From the NCBI RefSeq assembly GCF_025399795.1, contig NZ_JAODTZ010000003.1, forward strand, positions 124,001 through 188,000: a DNA stretch of 64,000 nucleotides. The letters run 5' to 3'. Each line of letters starts with the position of its first letter. Position 1 is the stretch's first letter. Source of the DNA: Streptomyces rhizosphaerihabitans (GTDB taxonomy: Bacteria > Actinomycetota > Actinomycetes > Streptomycetales > Streptomycetaceae). Under the pieces are notes generated by a model. That model saw nothing but the letters and a program-made list of their open reading frames with translations. It had not been told where the DNA came from and did no database searches. Positions 17,324-25,590 of the stretch are shown piece after piece. Made by a program: the position numbers and the translations under genes.

Positions 17324-18937
17324 ATGGCCTCCCCCGTGCCAGGACTCCCGCCGCTTCTCGAAGCGGTGCTCAGTGTCGGCACCGAACTCGAACTGCGCGC
17401 CACCCTCCAGCGGATCGTGGACGCCGCGGCCGAGCTGACGGGGGCCCGGTACGCGGCGCTGAGGATGAGGGACCCAGGACGGGACGGGCTGGTGCACATC
17501 CGCACGGCGGAGCCGCACACGAGGGAGCCGCACACGGGGGAGTCCGGCCCTCACCCCGAGTCCCCCGGCTCCCCCGAGCCTCTCAAGTCCCTCGCCCCCT
17601 CCGAGTCCCCCGAGTCCCCCGAGTCCGACATCTGCCTGGACGTCCCCATCCGGGTCGACGACGAGGTGTTCGGCAACCTCTACCTCGCGGACAAGTCCTC
17701 AGGGCCCGTCACCCGTGAGGACGAACAGCTGGTGCGCCTGCTCGCCACACAGGCCGGCATCGCGATCGCCAACGCCCGGCTGTACGAGACGGCCCGGCAG
17801 CGGGAGCGCTGGATCGAGGGCGCCGCCGCCGTCACCACCGCCCTGCTCAGCGGCGGGACCGACGCCGACGCACTGCTGACGGTCGCCGAACGCGCCAGGA
17901 TTCTCGCGGACGCCTCGGCGGGCCTCATCCTCAAGCCCACGGACGAGGGCGGCATGGAGATCGTGGTCGCCTCCACCCACGAGGACCCCGACGGCATCGT
18001 GGGCACCACCATCGCGCCCGGCAGCCCCCTCCTCGAACAGCTCCTGGGTGGGGAGCCGGTGTTCATCGACGACTCGGCGACCGACCCGCGGATGACGACC
18101 CACGTACGGTCCCGGTTCGGGCCGAGCATGATGCTGCCCCTGCAGACCGAGGGCCGTCTCATCGGCACGCTGGCCCTGCCGCGAGGCCGGGGCGACCGCC
18201 CGTACACGGAGGTCGAACGCCTGCTGGCCACCCAGTTCGCCTCGCAGGCCGCGCTCGCCCTGGTCCTCGCCGACGCCCGGCACAGCCGTGAACTCCTCGC
18301 GGTGTACGAGGACCGGGACCGCATCGCCCGGGACCTGCACGACCTGGTCGTGCAGCGCCTGTTCGCGACCGGCATGATGCTGGAGTCCACACAACGCAGG
18401 AACGCCGGGCGCGGCACCGGCGACAGCGGGGCCAAGGACAGCGAGGGCGGCGACAGCGAGGCCGAAGAGGTGTCCGCGGCCCTCGGCCGGGCGGTCGACG
18501 AACTGGAGGCCACGGTCCAGGAGGTGCGCACCGCGATCTTCGCGCTGCAGCAGCCGCCCGCCGACGCCCCCACCACGTTCCGCGGCAAGGTGCTGCGCGA
18601 GACGGCGGGCGCGGCGGCGGTCCTCGGCATCCAGCCGTCCACCCGGTTCACGGGTCCGGTGGAGAACAGGCTCACGGAGCCGGTGGCCGGTCAGCTGCTC
18701 GCGGTGCTGCGGCGCGCGCTGGCCGCCGCCTCGCGACGCCCCGGGGTGTCGCGGATCGAGGTCGCCGTCGATGTGACGGTGACACTGCAGGACGGCCGCC
18801 CCGGCGTCCGGCTGACCGTCCACGACGACGGTGACCCGAACGGCACCTCCGAGGACGCGGACGACGACGGCAGCGGCGTGGGCGACGCCGGCTCGGGCGA
18901 CGCCGGTACGAGCGTCACCTGGCAGTCGCCCCTGTAG
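17324..18937 (+). CDS. GAF-domain histidine kinase-like protein (degenerate catalytic domain)
   Basis: A 537-aa protein with two GAF-like domains (about 15-165 and 175-320; the first contains a Pro/Ser-rich insert), then a HisKA_3 dimerisation helix with an intact H-box DRIARDLHDLVVQRLFATG. This resembles the DevS/DosS family. The ATP-binding part is poor: the position of the N-box reads LLAVLRRALAAASRR without Asn, there is no DDGRG-type G-box, and the chain ends in Asp/Gly/Ser-rich sequence. It may therefore be a sensor that dimerises or is phosphorylated by another kinase. It follows mbl by 30 bp with GAAGG before the ATG, so it is probably co-transcribed with mbl. No response regulator is adjacent. 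Confidence 0.75.
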   Translation: MASPVPGLPPLLEAVLSVGTELELRATLQRIVDAAAELTGARYAALRMRDPGRDGLVHIRTAEPHTREPHTGESGPHPESPGSPEPLKSLAPSESPESPESDICLDVPIRVDDEVFGNLYLADKSSGPVTREDEQLVRLLATQAGIAIANARLYETARQRERWIEGAAAVTTALLSGGTDADALLTVAERARILADASAGLILKPTDEGGMEIVVASTHEDPDGIVGTTIAPGSPLLEQLLGGEPVFIDDSATDPRMTTHVRSRFGPSMMLPLQTEGRLIGTLALPRGRGDRPYTEVERLLATQFASQAALALVLADARHSRELLAVYEDRDRIARDLHDLVVQRLFATGMMLESTQRRNAGRGTGDSGAKDSEGGDSEAEEVSAALGRAVDELEATVQEVRTAIFALQQPPADAPTTFRGKVLRETAGAAAVLGIQPSTRFTGPVENRLTEPVAGQLLAVLRRALAAASRRPGVSRIEVAVDVTVTLQDGRPGVRLTVHDDGDPNGTSEDADDDGSGVGDAGSGDAGTSVTWQSPL

Positions 18938-18972
18938 CTCCGGGCGGTCAACCGACGGGCCGGTCCGCGCAC

Positions 18973-19001
18973 TTGACGCTGCCTCAGGCGCTCCGTAGCC
19001 T
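18973..19001 (+). promoter_or_regulatory. HrdB-type promoter upstream of the SDR gene
   Basis: TTGACG (18973-18978), a 17-bp spacer and TAGCCT (18996-19001) closely match the Streptomyces housekeeping consensus. They lie about 65 bp before the SDR start. An imperfect dyad, ATATCCAGGAATAT, follows around 19034. Confidence 0.65.
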
Positions 19002-19066
19002 CCCCATCTGTATCTGTACCTGACCGAGATTCATATCCAGGAATATCGAGAACGGGTGGGGCGGAC

Positions 19067-19816
19067 ATGGGCGGACGGCGTGTGGTGGTGTCCGGAGGCG
19101 GTACGGGAATCGGCCTGGCGACCGCGGAGGTGTTCGCCGCGGACGGGGACCGGGTGGTGCTCATCGGCCGCCGCGCGGACGTCCTGCGCAAGGCCGCCGA
19201 CGGGCTGAACGAGCGATACGGCCAGGAGACCGCGTCCTGGCATGCCGCAGATCTGACCGACCCCGAACAGGTGGGAGCGGCACGGGAGTTCATCATCGCG
19301 GACGACACCCCGGTGGACGTCCTGGTCGCCAACGCGGGCGGAAACGCCGCCGTGTCGCACGACGGCGGCCTGGCCTCCGTCGCCGACAGCTACCGGCGCA
19401 ACTTCGACGCCAACGTCCTGACCGCCGTCCTGCTCACCGAGGCGCTGCTCCCCCACCTGCGCCGGCCCGGCGGCCGCATCGTGCAGCTCTCCTCCATCGC
19501 CTCGCTGCGCGGCCCCGGCTCGTACGGCGGATCCAAGGGCTGGATCAACACCTATACCTACGATCTCGCCCAGCGCGTCGGCTCCGAGGGCATCACCGTG
19601 AACGCGGTCGCTCCCGGCTTCGTCGGCGACACCGAGTTCTTCGGGGACCGCGCCACGCCGGAGTTCGTCGCCACCCGCGTGGCCCAGTCCCTCACCGGAC
19701 AGCCCGGCCACCCCGCACAGATCGCGGCCGCCATCCGGTACGTCGCGTCACCTGAGGCCGCGTACATGACGGGCCAGCTCCTGCACATCAACGGCGGCGC
19801 GGCACTGGGTCGTTAG
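19067..19816 (+). CDS. SDR-family oxidoreductase
   Basis: A 249-aa short-chain dehydrogenase/reductase. It has the Rossmann motif SGGGTGIG near the N terminus, the NAG-like VANAGG, the catalytic Ser in LSSIAS, and Tyr/Lys in SYGGSKG. The C-terminal MTGQLLHINGGAALGR is typical of classical SDRs related to FabG. A positively charged GRR after beta-2 suggests NADPH preference. Substrate unknown. It has its own promoter and is the first gene of the region that departs from the syntenic order I remember, so it may belong with the accessory block. Confidence 0.85.
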   Translation: MGGRRVVVSGGGTGIGLATAEVFAADGDRVVLIGRRADVLRKAADGLNERYGQETASWHAADLTDPEQVGAAREFIIADDTPVDVLVANAGGNAAVSHDGGLASVADSYRRNFDANVLTAVLLTEALLPHLRRPGGRIVQLSSIASLRGPGSYGGSKGWINTYTYDLAQRVGSEGITVNAVAPGFVGDTEFFGDRATPEFVATRVAQSLTGQPGHPAQIAAAIRYVASPEAAYMTGQLLHINGGAALGR

Positions 19817-20428
19817 CCCGGCGCGGCCATGCGGCAGGGCCGGTCCCGCAGCGCCGCCCTGCCCTCCGCGACGACCGCGCCGCAGCCGCCCGACGAGTCG
19901 GCCCGCGCACCCGGACCGGGACGCGGCCACCATGCCGGCGCCCGCGGCGAACACGGCCGGCTTCCGGGTGACGAGCGGACGACCGACCTCTCGCGGGCTC
20001 GGCCGCCGCGGGCGCGCCCCTGCGGGTCCGGCGGCGCGCGCCCCTGCGCCGACGGCCGAGCGACGGCCGAGCCCGCAGGAGCGACGCGTGACGCGGTACG
20101 CGCGGATCAGTAAAGGTGGGTCATCAGACCGGCGGGCCAGTGCGCGCGAGTCAGTACCAGCGGGCCAGTACGTGGATCAGTACGGCAGCAGACGTCCTGA
20201 CGGCGTCCTGCGGTCGATCGGCATCTCGCGCGGAGCGGCGGGCCGACGGTTGACGCGAATCCGGATCTGACGGTTCATGACCCCTCCTCATGACTGATGA
20301 GACCCGCGTCGCCGTTGACGCGCATAGACGCATGGTGCCCACGGAGGCGCCCCTCCTACCCTCCGAGCAGGATGTTCCGCGCGAGCCCTCCTCCCGGGGA
20401 GGGACACCGGTCCCCGTAGGCTCGGGGC
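19817..20428. other. Intergenic gap without a supported gene
   Basis: About 610 bp between the SDR and tetR genes. Short reading frames exist on both strands but are Arg/Pro-rich and lack ribosome-binding sites. Local repeats such as CGCGCCCCTGCG are visible near 20010-20045. No tRNA, clear terminator or known element was recognised. Confidence 0.5.
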
Positions 20429-21031
20429 ATGACGGGTGCGCGGACGCGGGGGACGGAGCGGGGACCGGGGCGACCGCGCGAGGAGCGGGTCACCGGAGCG
20501 GTCCTGAACGCGGTCGTCGACCTGGTCGTCGAACAGGGCATGGGGGCGCTCACGATGGACGCCGTCGCCGCACGGGCCGGGGTGAGCAAGCCCGCCATCT
20601 ACCGGCGCTGGCCCACCAAGCAGGACCTGATCATCGCCGCCGCCGAGAGCCGCATCGGCGAGTTGTCGGTGCCCGACCTGGGCGACTTCCGCGCCGAGCT
20701 GCGCGTCATCCTCACGGCCCGGCTGGAGGCGTACCGGCTGCCGGGGTCGGCCCGGCTGATCGCGGGACTGATCGGCGCGGCGGCCGAGGCGGGCACGGGC
20801 AGGGCGCAGTACGTGCAGTACACCGAGCGGATCACGAGCGAGACCCGGCACATCCTCGAACGCGGCATCGAGCGCGGTGACGTACGCCCCGACACCGATG
20901 TCCGGGCCGCGGCCACCCTGGTCGCCGCGCCGCTGCTCTTCCGGCTGATCAGCGAGCAGGAACCGCTCGACACCCGGCTGGTGGAGACCCTGGTGGACCT
21001 CGTGGCCCGCGCGGTCGGCTCGGCTTCCTGA
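20429..21031 (+). CDS. TetR-family transcriptional regulator
   Basis: A 200-aa regulator with the TetR helix-turn-helix at about residues 15-65 (GALTMDAVAARAGVSKPAIY followed by RRWPTKQDLI). The alpha-helical ligand domain resembles the TetR_C_11 group. The upstream ribosome-binding site is weak. It is co-directional with, and lies 218 bp before, the TauD-MFS-ALDH-ligase gene set, so it is the likely local repressor of that set. It does not look like a ScbR/ArpA-type butyrolactone receptor. Confidence 0.85.
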   Translation: MTGARTRGTERGPGRPREERVTGAVLNAVVDLVVEQGMGALTMDAVAARAGVSKPAIYRRWPTKQDLIIAAAESRIGELSVPDLGDFRAELRVILTARLEAYRLPGSARLIAGLIGAAAEAGTGRAQYVQYTERITSETRHILERGIERGDVRPDTDVRAAATLVAAPLLFRLISEQEPLDTRLVETLVDLVARAVGSAS

Positions 21032-21043
21032 CCGCCGCGGCCC

Positions 21044-21170
21044 CCGCCGAACCGCTCCCTCCACACCAGCCGCAAGCCCGCCGGACCGCCCCGTTCGCAC
21101 CGGCCACAACCCGCCGGACGGCCCCGTTCACACCGGCCACGACCCCGCCGGACAGCCCGTCCACAACGAT
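21044..21170. repeat. 33-bp tandem repeat between tetR and tauD
   Basis: About four degenerate copies of a 33-bp unit begin near 21044, 21077, 21110 and 21143. Each has a CCGCCGGAC-like head and an ACCGGCCACAA-like tail. The two central copies are nearly identical. The array sits immediately before the likely promoter of the dioxygenase gene. Confidence 0.7.
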
Positions 21171-21249
21171 CGCACCAGACCCTTGCCACCCGGCACCTCA
21201 ATAACGATACTTCCGGTAACGAAATCCCGGTTGTCGTTCTGGAGAGCCC

Positions 21250-22173
21250 ATGGACAGCGTCGTCACCCCTCCCGCGCCCACCCTCGACAAGCCTCTGATG
21301 CACTACGGAAAGCGAGTGCTGGAGCGCACCGCGCCCGGCGTCGCCCCGGCCGAGTACCGCCTGATGGACATCCGTCCGCTCACCCCGCACATCGGCGCGG
21401 AGATCGCCGGCGTCGACCTCTCGCTCCCGATCGGCGAAGAGCTCGCCACGGAGCTGACGCAGGCCCTGCTGGAGTGGAAGGTGATCTTCTTCCGTGACCA
21501 GCACTCGTTCGACCCGAGCTCCCAGCTGGCGCTCGCCGGCGTGTGGGGGGCGCCGGAGCCCAACCCGTTCTTCCCCGCCGGCGACACCGCCGGTGTCTCG
21601 CGCCTGGCCAAGGACGCCATGGCCGTCGGCACCGAGAACATCTGGCACAGCGACCACTCCTTCATGGCCGCACCGGCGCTCGGCTCGGTCCTGCGGGCCG
21701 TCGAGGTCCCCGCCGCGGGTGGCGACACCCTCTGGGCGGACATGGGCGCCGCGTACGACAACCTGCCGGAGCGGACGAAGGCCCGTATCGAGGGACTCAC
21801 CGCGGTGCACAACTGGGTGCCCAGCTGGGGCCTGAAGATGACGGAGAGCCAGATCGCGGCGCATCGGGAGAACCTGCCGCCCGTCGAGCACCCGGTCGTC
21901 GTACGGCACCCGCGCACCGGCCGCAAGCTGCTCTACGTCAACGAGCCCTTCACGACCCGGATCACCGGCCTGTCGGAGACCGAGAGCCGTGAGCTGCTCC
22001 ACGACCTGGTGCTCCAGGCCCGTATCCCCGAGTACCAGGTCCGCTTCCGCTGGCAGCCCGGCTCCGTCGCGATCTGGGACAACATCGCCACGCAGCACTA
22101 CGCGATCAACGACTACTACCCGCAGCGCCGCGTCATGGAGCGCATCGCGATCACCGGCGAACGCCTGTCCTGA
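21250..22173 (+). CDS. TauD/TfdA-family Fe(II)/2-oxoglutarate dioxygenase
   Basis: A 307-aa dioxygenase of the taurine / 2,4-D type. The iron ligands are visible as HxD in IWHSDHSF and a distal His in DNIATQHYAIND. A C-terminal Arg (RRVMERIAITGE) fits the 2-oxoglutarate anchor. Such enzymes hydroxylate a carbon next to a heteroatom, releasing an aldehyde or ketone plus sulfite, phenol or amine. GGAGA precedes the ATG. The downstream transporter, aldehyde dehydrogenase and acyl-CoA synthetase would take up the substrate and carry the product to a CoA ester. The exact substrate is not predictable. Confidence 0.85.
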   Translation: MDSVVTPPAPTLDKPLMHYGKRVLERTAPGVAPAEYRLMDIRPLTPHIGAEIAGVDLSLPIGEELATELTQALLEWKVIFFRDQHSFDPSSQLALAGVWGAPEPNPFFPAGDTAGVSRLAKDAMAVGTENIWHSDHSFMAAPALGSVLRAVEVPAAGGDTLWADMGAAYDNLPERTKARIEGLTAVHNWVPSWGLKMTESQIAAHRENLPPVEHPVVVRHPRTGRKLLYVNEPFTTRITGLSETESRELLHDLVLQARIPEYQVRFRWQPGSVAIWDNIATQHYAINDYYPQRRVMERIAITGERLS

Positions 22174-22231
22174 GGACCTCGGCCGGACCTGCCCCGCCCG
22201 TTCCCGACCCGCCCTCTCCCGCGGAGCCCCT

Positions 22232-23710
22232 GTGACCGACACCGACGCCGTACCCGCTGTGCCCGCCGGCCGTGCGAAGACACCACCTGACCGGCGCCGC
22301 CGTGCGTGGACCGTCACCGCGCTGCTCGTCGTCTTCATGATGGTCAACTTCGCCGACAAGTCCGTACTGGGCCTGGCGGCCGACCCCATCCGCGAGGACC
22401 TCGGCCTGTCCGCGTCCGCCTTCGGGCTCGCCAACAGCGCGTTCTTCCTGCTGTTCTCGGTCTGCGGCGCCGCTGTGGGGCTGCTCGCCGACCGCGTACG
22501 GCCCAAGTGGCTGCTGCTCACGATGGCCGTCCTGTGGTCCCTGTCCCAGGCTCCGCTGGTCCTGGGCGGAGGGCTCGCGGTGCTCGTCACCTCACGCGTT
22601 CTCCTGGGCGCGGCCGAAGGGCCGGCGTTCCCGGTGGCCCAGCAGACCACCCTCTCCTGGTTCCCCGACCGCCGGCGCAACCTGCCCGGGGCGCTCATCG
22701 TGCTGGGGATCACCCTGGGCGTCCTGGTCGCCGCCCCCGTGCTGACCTGGGTCATCCACCAGCACGGCTGGCGCACCGCGGTCGCGGTGGTCGCGGTCGC
22801 GGGCGCCGTGTGGGCGCTGCTGTGGATCCCCTTCGGCGGAGAGGGGCCCTACGCGGCGGTTCGGGACGACGAGACCCCGGCGCCGGTCCCGGCCGACGGC
22901 CCCGATACCGGTATGGGCCTCGACACCGGTGCGGGCCCCGTTCCCGGTGCGGGCCCCGACGCCGACCGTGCGGCCGAGGGAGCCGCGGCGGTGAAGTCCG
23001 CGACCGGGACGGGCGGCGCCGCGCGCGGGACGCCGTACCGCCGTATCCTCGCGACCCGCACCTGGATCGGTGCCACGGCCGCGTACTTCGGCACCTACTG
23101 GGTGATCGCCTTCTGCCTGGTCTGGCTCCCGTCCTTCCTCCACGACGGCCTGGGGTACTCATCGGCCGCGTCCGCCCGGCTGCTCATGCTGGTCTGGGGA
23201 CTGAGCGGCGTCGTGGTGCTCGGTCAGGCCGGCGTGACCGGATGGCTGCTGCGCAGCGGGGTTTCGAGCCGACGGGCGCGCGGCGGGGTCGGCGGAGTCC
23301 TGCTGCTCATCGCCGCCGCGGCGTGCCTCGCGCTGCCCGCCGCACCGGCCGGTGCCACGACGGTCGTCCTCCTGGTCGCCGGATTCGGCTGCGCCGGGGC
23401 GATGGGCAGCGTCGCCGCCACCACCGTCGCCGAGCTGGCTCCGGCCGACCGCCGCGGCGGCGCGCTGGGCATCATGAACGCCGTGGTGACCACCGCGGGT
23501 CTGATCGCCCCGACCCTGGTCGGGCACCTCGTGGACACCCACGGGACCGCGGGCTACCGGGAGGCTCTCCTGATCACCGGAGTCCTGCTCCTGCTGGGCG
23601 GAACCGCCGCCGTCACGCTGATCGACCCGGCCCGCGACGCCCGCCTGCTGTCCGCCCGGCACTCCGGCCCTCTCGCCCCGGACCACGACAGCCCGTTGCA
23701 ACCCGTCTGA
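22232..23710 (+). CDS. MFS transporter
   Basis: A 492-aa major facilitator with about twelve hydrophobic segments. The first is TALLVVFMMVNFADKSVLGL; the loop 2-3 motif is LLADRVRPKWLLL. A Pro/Gly-rich hydrophilic loop of about 60 residues sits in the middle. The FADKSVLGL start and the A-E-G-PAFPV segment recall anion:cation symporters for organic acids. It starts at GTG 22232 with GGAG upstream, shortly after tauD. Uptake of the TauD substrate is the natural inference. Confidence 0.8.
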   Translation: MTDTDAVPAVPAGRAKTPPDRRRRAWTVTALLVVFMMVNFADKSVLGLAADPIREDLGLSASAFGLANSAFFLLFSVCGAAVGLLADRVRPKWLLLTMAVLWSLSQAPLVLGGGLAVLVTSRVLLGAAEGPAFPVAQQTTLSWFPDRRRNLPGALIVLGITLGVLVAAPVLTWVIHQHGWRTAVAVVAVAGAVWALLWIPFGGEGPYAAVRDDETPAPVPADGPDTGMGLDTGAGPVPGAGPDADRAAEGAAAVKSATGTGGAARGTPYRRILATRTWIGATAAYFGTYWVIAFCLVWLPSFLHDGLGYSSAASARLLMLVWGLSGVVVLGQAGVTGWLLRSGVSSRRARGGVGGVLLLIAAAACLALPAAPAGATTVVLLVAGFGCAGAMGSVAATTVAELAPADRRGGALGIMNAVVTTAGLIAPTLVGHLVDTHGTAGYREALLITGVLLLLGGTAAVTLIDPARDARLLSARHSGPLAPDHDSPLQPV

Positions 23711-23827
23711 CCGGCCGTTGCGTACGCCGACGCCGGGTACGGCACGGAACGAGGGGGCCGTGCCGCACCCGCGTCTCCCCTCGCCCCTCCCCTCCCTCTC
23801 TCCGCTCCCCCTATCGCTAGGAACGAC

Positions 23828-25540
23828 GTGAACCCCAGCGCCCTCGATACCTCCTGCCTGGACCGGGCCGTCGCCGAGTTGCGTGGCGGTGCCGCGTCCT
23901 GGTCCGCCGCCCCGCTCACCGAACGCATCGCGCTGCTCGAACGGCTGCTGCGCCGGGTGGACTCCGGCGCGGCCGAGCTGGCCGCGGCCGGTGCCCGCGC
24001 CAAGGGCTACGATCCCGGCTCCCCGTGGGCCGCCGAGGACTGGAGCGGCGGTCCCTGGGCGCTCGCGCAGAACGCGGCGGCGTATCTGCACGTGCTGCGA
24101 CGCCTCGCCGCGGGCCGCGAACCACTCGCGCCGAAGGCCGTGCGGGAGACGGCAGGCCGCACCCGCGTCGACGTGTTCCCGGCGACCGGCTGGGACCGGC
24201 TGCTGCTCAACCGCTTCACCGCCCAGGTGTGGATGCGGCCGGGCGTCACCGCCGCCGAGACACGCGACCGCGCGGCGGACGCGTACCGGGGCAGGCCGGA
24301 GCCCTCGGCCGTGGCCCTGGTGCTCGGCGCCGGCAACGTCGCCGCCATCACCGCGCTCGACATCCTGCACAAGCTCTACGTCGAGGGCCAGGTCGTCGTC
24401 GCCAAGATGAACCCCGTCAACGCCTATCTGCGACCCCACTTCGAGCACGTCTTCGCGGAGTTCGTGACCCGCGGCTGGGTCCGCTTCGTAGACGGCGGCG
24501 CGGCCGAGGGCGGCTACCTCGCCCATCACGAGGGCGTCGACGCGATCCACGTCACCGGCAGCGACCGTACGCACGACGCGATCGTCTGGGGGACGGGCGA
24601 GGACGCCGGGCGGCGCCGGCACGACGACCGGCCCCTGGTCTCCAAGCCCTTCAGCAGTGAACTCGGCGGCGTCAGCCCGTGCGTCGTCGCTCCCGGCCCG
24701 TGGAGCGACGCCGACTTCCGCTTCCAGGCCGAGCACATCGTCACCAGCAAGATGAACAACTCCGGCCACAACTGCATCGCCGGCCAGATCCTCGTCGTAC
24801 CGCGCGACTGGGACGGCACCGAGAGGCTGCTGAACGAGATCCGCCGGGTGCTGCGCGCGCTACCGTCCCGCGCCGACTACTACCCCGGGGCCCGCGACCG
24901 CCTCGACGCCGTTCTCGCGGCCCACCCGCGGGCGGAGCGGTACGGCGACGGCTGCCGCCTCCTCGTCCCCGACGTCACCGGCCCCGACGACGTCCTGGTC
25001 AATGACGAGGTCTTCGCCAGCGCACTGGGCGTCGTACGGCTGCCCGGCGCGACCACGGCCGCGTTCCTGCGCAACGCCGTCGACTTCGCCAACGACCGCC
25101 TCCCCGGCACCCTCGGTGCCACCCTCATCGTGCACCCGAGGACCGAGCGGTCGGACCGGGCGGCGGTGGAGGCCGCCATCGCGGACCTGCGCTACGGCAC
25201 CCTGGGCGTCAACTGCTGGTCCGCGGTGGGCTTTCTGCTCGGCTTCACCCCCTGGGGCGCCTTCCCCGGCCACTCCCGGCAGGAGATCGGCAGCGGCATC
25301 GGTTTCGTGCACAACGCGTTCATGCTCCGGGGCGAGGACATCGAGAAGACCGTGCTGCGCGCCCCGTTCACGCCCGCACCGCGCGGTCTGGTCACCGGAG
25401 ACCCGTCGCTGACCCCGCGCCCCCCGTACTTCGTCACCAACCGCACGGCCCTGACCACCGTGAAGCGCCTCACCCGCTTCACCGCCGCGCCCGGTGTCCT
25501 GCGGCTGCCCGCCCTGTTCGCCTCAGCCCTGCGCGGCTGA
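23828..25540 (+). CDS. Aldehyde dehydrogenase family protein
   Basis: A 570-aa ALDH-superfamily enzyme, longer than the usual 480-500. The NAD-binding region includes ALVLGAGNVAAITALDIL and VTGSDRTHD. The Glu of ELGGVSP and the nucleophilic Cys in NNSGHNCIAGQ are in place. The sequence belongs to a long divergent clade without obvious substrate clues. The start is GTG 23828 after AGGA. In context it would oxidise the aldehyde made by the dioxygenase to an acid for the ligase that follows 50 bp later. Confidence 0.82.
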   Translation: MNPSALDTSCLDRAVAELRGGAASWSAAPLTERIALLERLLRRVDSGAAELAAAGARAKGYDPGSPWAAEDWSGGPWALAQNAAAYLHVLRRLAAGREPLAPKAVRETAGRTRVDVFPATGWDRLLLNRFTAQVWMRPGVTAAETRDRAADAYRGRPEPSAVALVLGAGNVAAITALDILHKLYVEGQVVVAKMNPVNAYLRPHFEHVFAEFVTRGWVRFVDGGAAEGGYLAHHEGVDAIHVTGSDRTHDAIVWGTGEDAGRRRHDDRPLVSKPFSSELGGVSPCVVAPGPWSDADFRFQAEHIVTSKMNNSGHNCIAGQILVVPRDWDGTERLLNEIRRVLRALPSRADYYPGARDRLDAVLAAHPRAERYGDGCRLLVPDVTGPDDVLVNDEVFASALGVVRLPGATTAAFLRNAVDFANDRLPGTLGATLIVHPRTERSDRAAVEAAIADLRYGTLGVNCWSAVGFLLGFTPWGAFPGHSRQEIGSGIGFVHNAFMLRGEDIEKTVLRAPFTPAPRGLVTGDPSLTPRPPYFVTNRTALTTVKRLTRFTAAPGVLRLPALFASALRG

Positions 25541-25590
25541 GCCCGTTCGGCCCGCCCCGATCCGCGTCAACACCCCACGGAGAACAGCCC

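Noticed and set aside
20429..21031. TetR gene as a butyrolactone receptor for the AfsA-like synthase
   Set aside because: The sequence does not resemble ArpA/ScbR proteins and the gene heads the dioxygenase operon over 20 kb away.
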